Made by a program: the position numbers and the translations under genes. Shown here piece after piece: positions 10,233 through 19,200 of a stretch of 64,000 nt of DNA. The notes beneath the pieces are model-generated. The model was not told the DNA's origin. It saw only the letters and a list, made by a program, of their open reading frames with translations, and made no database searches. Each line of letters starts with the position of its first letter. Within the stretch, counting starts at the first letter, position 1. The DNA comes from Cinnamomum chago (lineage: Eukaryota > Streptophyta > Magnoliopsida > Laurales > Lauraceae): positions 40,969,501 to 41,033,500 of the forward strand of contig CP142461.1 of NCBI GenBank assembly GCA_038049695.1, read 5' to 3'.

Positions 10233-13200
10233 TGGGGTGTAGGTAGGATTGCAGGCTGGTGTGGGTGTTGAGTGCGGTGGAGATGATGAGGGGTGTGATT
10301 GTGTTGCAGTGGAGGCTCAGGTTGGGTTCAATGGACTGGATAGATGAGTGGTACAGATTGGCGATGGTCCGTGATTGCACACACACACAGAGAGAGAGAG
10401 AGAGGAGGGGGGTGATGGAGAGATGGGAGGTTCTGCCGGAGGAGGAGATAAGAGAGAGATGAGGGTGGACAGGCTGGCCAGGAGCCTGGGTTCTGTGGGC
10501 TTGGGTTATGATGACCAGATGTGGACCTGATAATAATCAATGCATAGTTGGGGCAGTATGTTTGGTCCTGATTGATGATTGAAAAAAAAAAAAAAACCAG
10601 AGAGACAGTCTCCCATCAAATGTTCGTTGGATATCTTCCCTGCATTGTTTCAATCATGTATGCTGCTTGTCGTTATACAGCACTACCATTATGAACCATG
10701 TTCTCACTTCTCAGCAAAGAGAAGATGATCCATGGATTCACTTTCAAACAAAATGTAGATGTGGATTTCCCAAAAATCTAATTGTAGCATGTATCATGAA
10801 ATGGGTCCCAATAAGGACTAGGTTCCCCATCCTATTACTATGTTGTTCCATTTTTTGGGCAAAAAAAAAGAAAAAAGAATGCAAGATGGGGCTTGGGTTA
10901 AAGACGGTTTGCAGGTGGGTGAGATGACTGAAAACAAAGGGAGAGTATGTGAATAACATGTCAAACAAAACCAAGAGACCAATTGAAGAAAGCTTCTAAC
11001 TTTTATAAAGAAAGACTAATACCATAAGTGCTAAGAATTTGGCTCCTTTGAAGCTAATTCAAAGGGGGTATAAATTTAGAATTTTAGTTATTGGAAAGGG
11101 GAAAGGTAGAAAATTTTATAAGAATCATACAAGTTATAAGGAAAAACAATTAACAAACTCACAATGGTTTGGTTTTCCTTAAGTACATAACAACTTCAAC
11201 CTTCTAGTTTATTTTCAATAGTAGAGGTACAAATTTTTCTTTTATTCCCCTCCTTGCATTTCAACATTATAGTATGACCTTCAAGCACTGCACAGTGAGC
11301 TCATGACTATAGAATCTTTTAATTTGGGTTTCAGATTAGAAATTATAGCATTATATTTGCCAAATGCCGTTACTTTAAACTTTTTTTCTCAAACAGGTAT
11401 AAAGGATAGAGTTGGATGCAAATTGGGCCTTAAATAGAATTGGGAGGATTTATCCGGTCCTGAGTTTTCCATGGTCGGATGGGGGTTGAAAAAAGTGACT
11501 TGATACTTTATTTTTTTTATAAAAATAACAAATGCCCTTGTAATGAGATATATATTTTTTTATAACGGCCCTTGTAATAAGATATTACTTTCATGTTTAC
11601 CAAACAGGATTTTCCAAATACATCTAATCGAATAAGACATATAAGTAAGTCTTGCCTAACAGTCTATTTCTAAAAACATCTATTTCAAGCAACTCCATTT
11701 GAAACAGATCTATTTCAAACCGATCAGATTTGCCAAACAGGCCATAAGTCTCCTTCATTAAACTTAACTTACTATTAATGCTCATCTATTTGTGTTTTGT
11801 GGAGATGTCCTACGGATTTTCTCAAATTAAACTTTGATGGAAGTTATATTCAAGCCATTAGAAGAGGTGGAATTGGAGGTGTCATTTGAGACTGGAATGG
11901 CAATACTGTAAGGAACTTCTTTGGGCCGGTGGATTCCTTGGATGCTAATGAAGCTGAAATTAATGCTCTTTTGGTTGGTTGTTGCGTAAGATGGAAGGTT
12001 CTAAAGTTATCATTGAAGTAGATTCTTTTTCTGCCATTCAGTGGAGTTTAGGTAATTGTTCTCATCCTTGGAGGTCTCTTTTGGTTGGTTGTTGCGAGTT
12101 GCGTAAGATGGAAGGTTCTAAAGTTATCATTGAAGGAGACTCTTTTTTTGCCATTCAGTGGAGTTTAGGTAATTGTTCTCATCCTTGGAGGTTGGCTGAT
12201 GTGATGGAGGAGGTGCAGGACATATTGGGTCACTTGGGTATTGTTGTTCATCATGTATTACGTAAGGCTAATGTTTCAGCAGTTAAGCTCGCTAAGGAAG
12301 GGGTGTTTCGTTCTTCTTTATTCTTTGATGTATAGTTTGTATTGAGATTTTTCCTTCTTTTTTTTTTGGGTTTTCCCCTCTTATTAATAAATTTTACTGT
12401 TTAAAAAAAAAAAAACACTCATCTATTTGTTCTTTACTTTTCTTATTACTTATCTCACTTGCAAAAAAAGCTTGGAAGATATAATGCATGTGCTTCGCAA
12501 AGGATTATGCCTCATGTTATTTTTTGGCAACAATTGACAATCGTTTTTTTTTTTTTTTTTTTTTTTTAACCAACAATTGGCAATCACGGATGGACACCCA
12601 GAAATCAAATAGCCAAACTAACGCAAGAAAATCAAGCCATTAAAAGACTAGCTTCCAAGAAGTAATATTTCCTCCAACCAAGTGATGCAGCCAAGATCCA
12701 CGATCAAACAATAGATCAATCTCCCGAAGGATTGATCGAATTCAAAGATTGATTTCAGCCACTAGCAACCTCACAAGAGGAGAAAACACCATAATTGAAG
12801 AGAAAACTCTCATAACTCAAAAGATTAATTGATAATAAGCATGTCTATTACAATGAGGCCCAACATCCTTTATAAAGGAGTTAGCTCGATCCCTAAGCAA
12901 CTATATTTCCTAATATATGAAGCATATCTAAAATAAAAAGGAAACTAACTAATATTAATAATAAACAAATCAAACTACTAAATAATATTTTCTAACTAAA
13001 TGGATGTTCCCTTGGGCATATGGACTGGACCCAATGGGTTGGCTGACCTACTGTCTGGCCTGTATCAATTCTCCCCCGCTTGAAAAAAAAACTCGACTCC
13101 GGCGAGTTGATAGCCTGATAAAAAGGGAGAGAATTCGACTATAATTTCTGAAAAATGTCCGCCTGGGTTGATAATCAATCGCACAAACATTTGTTTCTTC

Positions 13201-16200
13201 TTTTGATCTGCATTCTCATGACATGGCTTGGAAGCTTGATGCTGTATTTAACTCCATTGAGAAGTACGTTGGAGGTGTCTTTGCTGCTGATGTACATGGT
13301 TAAAAACTGCGGTATCGGTCGGGTCAAAAAACCGATATGATATTAGTATCGGTCACGGTTATCGGTCCGCCGCGGTCGTCAAGGTGTAAATTTTTTTAGT
13401 CCAGAATTTTTTTTTAAAAAATATCCAAAAAATCCAAAATATTATAAAATGTTGGAAAGTTTTTTTTTTTCCATTAGTAACTACAATAAATCAAAATTTC
13501 GGTACCCTTAAGTCATGACATCCTGTATCATTGTTTAACCAACCATCGTTAAATATACAAAGTTATAATGTTTAAACCTTTGCATTCATCCTTATAATTT
13601 ATGAATTCATCAATGTAGCCCATATAAAAATTCCAAATAATTAGATTTAACTATCACCTCTTATATTAGCATTGTAAAAAATTTACTCCAATCGGGGTTG
13701 GGACACACAATTTGTTTTATAGTCTAGATTTTTTTTAAGTGGGCCTTGTTAGTAGGATCAAGGATGCAATTAAAAAAAAGTGAGGATATCTTGAAAACTT
13801 TATAAGAACTCACCATAAATAAATAAAAAAAATTTAAAAAAAAGGAATTAAACCACTCAAAATAATTACTCTCTTTTTGTATGGATTTTGGCCAAATTTC
13901 TTTCAAATTCAATGCGTGCTGTCAAATTGATTGATGTTTTAAAATTAATCAACTAAGCAATCTAATAGTGGACAAGATCCTATTAGGCTAAAACTTGTCT
14001 AGGGCCCATATTAAAAAGAGATAGTTATTTTAAGCACGTTAGATTTTCCATATGTGGGCCCCACTATGGAGCCCATGGATTGGCTAAAAGTAAAATGCAC
14101 TGCAAGTAGGAACCTAGTAAAATAAAAAAATAAAACACGGAAGGGCTTTGCCCTTTTTCCATTCACATCAAAGATTCAGAATCCAGAACCTAGGGTAGAA
14201 AAGAAAAGAAAAGAAGAAAAGGGAGAGGGAAAGAGAGGGAAATGGAGGGGGAAGTGAAAATGGAGAGGAGGGAAATCAGAAGAAGAGGAAAGTGAAGAAG
14301 AAGCCGAGAGGAGGAAGAAGAAGGTGATGGAGAGGAAAGAGAAGAGGAGGAGGAAGAAGGAGAGAGAGGAAATAGAAGAGGAGGAGAAAAGGGGCATCCG
14401 CGGATTTGCGAGTTGCGATGGTGGCCTCTGCAGATGGCGCTGGAGCAACCCCACCCCCAACCAGGTACGCCCATCTCCTTCCCTCTCTCCTCCGACTTTG
14501 AGTTCCATTTTTTTTTTCTGAGTGTCTGCTGAATGTCGAACTCGTCTTCATCATTTCTTTTTCTCCGCTATATATGTATGCATAGATGATAGATCTATTC
14601 CCTTAGATTTGTTATCTCTCCCTATCCCTCTCCTCCTCTCCTTTTCTCCGACTCACTGTACATTTTTGTTAAATTTTTTCTAAGATTTCAACACTGGCCA
14701 AGACCATTACGACCGATGTGGGACCCATATATCGGTTCTGACCGATATTTTAAAAAATCGGCCAATACAGACCGATATTTTGGCGATATTTATATGGGTG
14801 GTACCGATACCGATTTTCCATCAAAATATCGTACTGGTACTGGCCGATACCGTTTCATATCGGTCGATACAAACCGGTATTGGCCGAGATTTTCAACCAT
14901 GCTGATGTATGAAGTGAATTCGGATGTGTGATCTGATTATTAGATGCATCAGGTATTGTCGTTGTACTAACAGATCATGAACATTGACTATCCATTTTGG
15001 CTCCCCAAAAATGAAGTCAATGTGAGGAACTTCAATGACGTGACCCTTTTTGTGAAACCACTGGGACAATTGATTTGATTTCCGATGATGCAATTGGATT
15101 TTCCGGAAGTGGCATGACAACAAGATCTACTCGATGTCCACTTTGTTTGGTAACCTGGTCAAAGTCTTCAATGGTTGCTTCTCCTTGTTCTTCTTCAACC
15201 CTTTGTAGCTCGTGAGGAACACTAACTTGATCAACTTGCACTTGTTCCAAATTTTCCATGAGATCAGCTTTGCCTTGACCTTGATCATCTATTGCACGCT
15301 TGATGTCTGCTGGCATAACTTGTATCTCTTGTGGTGCAATCATGACTGCTCTCTCAACTCTTTGCTCTTCCTCGGCCTTTTGAGGCTCGACTCACGTTAC
15401 TTTGATCAATTTGTACTAACGAAATCATCTTTGCCAAGAACTTTCTCTTCGATGTCATCATTGATGTCTTCTGTCTTCACTTTTGGTGCAATCATGACTT
15501 CTTTTTCAACTTTTTGCTCTTTCTATGGCTCTTCACTTTAAGGTGATGATGTAGATGAAGATGGGACTGTTGAATTCATTGGAACGAGCATAACCCTTTT
15601 CCATTCCACAAAATGGTATATGTATTCACCTCTTTATTATGGTGCACTTTACGATCAAAAAGCCATGGACATCCGAAAATAATATGAGCAATATTCATAT
15701 GGATCACATCACACCAAATTTTGTCTTCATAATAGCCCATTTTGAATGATACCAAACATCTATGAGTCACGGGGATAACATTACCATTAGACCATGTGAC
15801 TTGGTAGGGCTTAGGAAGCTTCTCAATTGGCCAATGAAGTTTTTCAATGACGTCTTGCGCAACAAAATTCATTGCACTACCATCGTCAATAATCAAACTA
15901 GCAGACTTGTCTTCGGCTCTTACCCTTGTGTGAAATTTCTGAGCCTGTCTCCATTCTTCTCCTTTCTTTTCATTTGTATTGAGGAATCGGCGAATGACAA
16001 TAGTGGGATTGTCTTCTCCTCGAAAAAGTCTTTCCACAATATGTGCTCTTTGTCAATATTGTCGCCTGCGAGATCGTCTAAGCAAACGCTCAACATGGAT
16101 GGCTTCTAAGTATGCCTCTTGAGTTCTTTTGCAATAATTCATATATTTCAAGATGTCTGATCTCAAGCCTTGGACATAACGAGCTAAATCATGTATCTCG

Positions 16201-19200
16201 TCTTCCTCCAATTCACATATCTCATGCAACTCTCAAAATTGGCATACGCTCAACATGGATGGCTTCTAAGTATGCCTCTTGAGTTCTTTTGCAATAATTC
16301 ATATATTTCAAGATGTCTGATCTCAAGCCTTGGACATAACGAGCTAAATCATGTATCTCGTCTTCCTCCAATTCACATATCTCATGCAACTCTCAAAATT
16401 GGCGGGTGTATTCATCAACTGTCAAGTCTTCTTGCTTCAAATTTAGAAATTGCTCAAAGTAGAACTCATTCTCAAAATACCAATCTTTGTATGTAAGTTT
16501 ATACCAAATTCTTTGAATTTCAATTGAGCTCCCAAAATTTCTCATATTGACTTGAATCAAGAGGAAACACAAAGAGATAATATTTTTCTTTGAATGGACT
16601 AACCTGGTTTTGGAGATTGCAGGTACAAGCGGGTCACTTTTTGAAATCTGGATGATTCAAATATTGCTACTTGATAGGCTAGGTTAATGGCACTCTGCAT
16701 GAGTCGGATTGGAATTGGGCTCCACATGACACAAGCCACAAATTTTTGCATTTTTTTTTTTTTTTAACTTGGTGGGCTGGGTCGGGTCTGGACTCAAATT
16801 ATGCCCAAACTGCTTGCCTCATGTTTTGTGCGTAGGAGAACAAAAACAGAGAGTTTTTGAAGAAGAAATGAAGCTTACTGCTTGGAGGAAAACTGGTTGT
16901 TGCGATGGCGGAGGTGATGGATCGAGCAGGCTGAAGTGGTGCGCTGTTCGCGGTGGACGTTGTTGTGCGATAGGTCTTCGGTGCCAGGTATGCTGTCTTC
17001 TCCTTCTTTTGTCTATTTCTCTCCTGCTGCTCTCTCTCTTTTTCTTTTCTTTTTTTTCTTTTTTATTTTTCTAGTTCTCTGCTGGTCCTTTTCTTCTCTC
17101 TGTTCCTTTTTTTTTCTACTCTTTCTACTGCTGCTGCTTCTGCTCCTTTCTCTTTATTTCTGTTCTCTGTGGGTTCATTTATTTATTTATTTATTTTTTT
17201 TGCTGCTTTCTTTCTTCTTTTCTTTAACTCTCTGTGTTCTTCTTCTTCTTCTTCTTTTTTCCTCTTGGGTACGGGAATTGGAAGTGGTTGCTGGGTGGGC
17301 GAAGGCAGAGGGTGGGGCTGTTTGGGTTTGGGGTTTGACACGAGAAAGGGGAGATGGCGGAGGGGTTAGGTGTTTTTTTTTTTTTCTTCTTCTTTTTTTC
17401 CTGCTGCCTTTTGTCTTCTTCGCCTGCTGCCTTTTTTTTTTTTTTTGTTTCTGGGTTTGGGGTATGACTCAGCGCAATATTCAGTCGGATTTCTTTATGA
17501 ATTTGAGGTACCTTAGATCTATGGTGCAACAGGATGGAGAATGCTAAGATGGATGTGCGGAATCACAAGGAGAGATAGGATTAGGAATGAGGAGATTATG
17601 GGCAAAGTAGGAATAGCACCGATTGAAGATAAAATGAGAGAAAATCGACTGAGATGATTCGGCCATGTTAGAAGGCGCCCAACGGAGGCACCTGTTAAAA
17701 GGTGTAAAAGCATGGAGATGGCCAGGAGTAGGAGGGGGAGAAGGTGACCCAAGAGAAGTTGGAAAGAAACTATTAAACATGACCTTGCCTACATGGATCT
17801 AACGGAGGACATGGCCCTAAACACATTTGATTGGCGTCGTCAAATCCATATAGCCGACCCTACCTAGTGGGAAAAGGCTTGGTTTGGTTTGGTTTGGTTT
17901 GAGTTGGTTTGGGTTTGGGGTATGATAGGTTGCTGGGAGTGGGATTTGGGTTCTGTGGGTTTTCTATTGAGGGGGATTGTGAATAGTGTTGTCACGGGGG
18001 TTTCAGTTGAGATGGGGTTCGGTGGGTTGGATCTAGGGTTTCGGAAGTTGGGTTCTCGATTGGATGTCGGTTTGGGAGTATGACAATGGAACAGAGGGAT
18101 GGGGTGGAAAGAGGATTATGGAATAGGAAAAGTTGGCCAGATCAAGAAAAGGACCTCGAGGATGGCGGGGAAGGGTTTTTTTTTTTTATGGTTTAGGTTG
18201 AAGGGGATTCGATGGGAATGGGCAGAGGTGGGTTCGGTTGTGATGGAAGGGATGGGTGGGTGCTGTCGATTGGGAATTTGGAATTTGGCAAGGGAGGAGA
18301 GTGGATTGGCTGGGGTGAAAATGGTTCTGCTGTTGGTTTTCGGTTATGGTGGATGGTGGGTCGGTGATAGGGGATGGTGGGGTTCGGTGGACAGGGTGAT
18401 GATGGATGAAGGATATAGAGAGGGGACGAGAGGGAATTCTAGAAAGGAAAGACGTCTCCTCGGCGATCGCTCTTCGGCTCTAATTCCAATTGACGGAGCC
18501 AAGATCCACAATCGAACAATAGATCAATCTCCCGAAGGATTGATCAAATCCAAAAATGGATTCCCGCCACTAGGGCAACCTCACAAGAGGAGAAAACACG
18601 ATAATTGAAGAGAAAATTCTCATAACTTAAAAGATTAAAACTCTCATAATTAAAAAGATTACTTGATAATAAGCATGTCTATTACAATGAGGCTTAACAT
18701 CCTTTTATAAAGGAGTTGGCTTGATCCCTAAGCACCCTAAGCAACTATATTTCCAAATATATGAAGCATATCTAAAATAAAAAGGAAACTAACTAATATT
18801 AATCATAAACAAACCAAACTACTAAATAATATTTCCTAACTAAATGGATGTTCCCTTGGGCATATGGACTGGACCCAATGGGTTGGCCAACCTATTGCCT
18901 TCCCTGCATTACCAAGCTTCTTAGTTCGGTAGCATGTTCACTTTATCAATAAGAATTTCCACTTAGAGAGTATACAAACATTACCATATTTTACAGATGT
19001 ATAAACTAGTTCATAGTGTTTCTCGGTTCTAATTTCTTACCAAAGAGGTATCTCTATCCACTCCATGTTTTGATTAAGATATTTGCTAACCCACTCCCTC
19101 GCTTCTCACCTTGACTTACGTTAGGTTGTCTAACTCTCTGAGGACATGTGAAAAGGAACCCATGATCACAGAGATCAGATGGGGAGATGGACCTAACCTA

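Larger units (their letters stand above)
11745..12682 (+). repeat. Copy B of the intronic duplicated block, interrupted
   Basis: Second copy of the 9480-9780 block. It is split by the L1 insertion at 11794-12417 and a poly(T) insertion at 12543-12570, and ends at the gypsy insertion point. The right flank of the gypsy (CCAAGCTTCTTAG) continues the homology with copy A (CAACGCTTCTTAG at about 9772). Confidence 0.7.
12683..18911 (-). mobile_element. Ty3/gypsy derivative without RT/integrase (LARD-like)
   Basis: LTRs at 12683-13067 and 18491-18911 flank the element, with TSD CCAAG (12678-12682 and 18912-18916). On the minus strand the PBS (TGGAATTAGAGCC, near-match to initiator-Met tRNA) abuts the 5' LTR and a purine tract (GCGGGGGAGAAT) abuts the 3' LTR. 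Only gag and protease-like coding remains (16.5-15.58 kb). No RT, RNase H or integrase can be found. It hosts a MULE (13295-14900) and an RTE fragment (17468-17909). It lies in intron 1 of the RF2-like gene, in the same orientation as the gene. Confidence 0.82.

Noticed and set aside
10069..10540. Proline-rich and basic small ORFs
   Set aside because: Translations of the G29, CT and GA simple repeats.
14176..14554. Ser/Phe/Leu-rich minus-strand ORFs in three frames
   Set aside because: All are readings of one purine/pyrimidine tract inside a MULE; open in several frames at once through composition.
16936..17547. 203-residue Phe/Leu-rich ORF that looks like a multi-span membrane protein
   Set aside because: CT-rich low-complexity leader of the gypsy derivative; the frame runs on into the unrelated RTE insertion.
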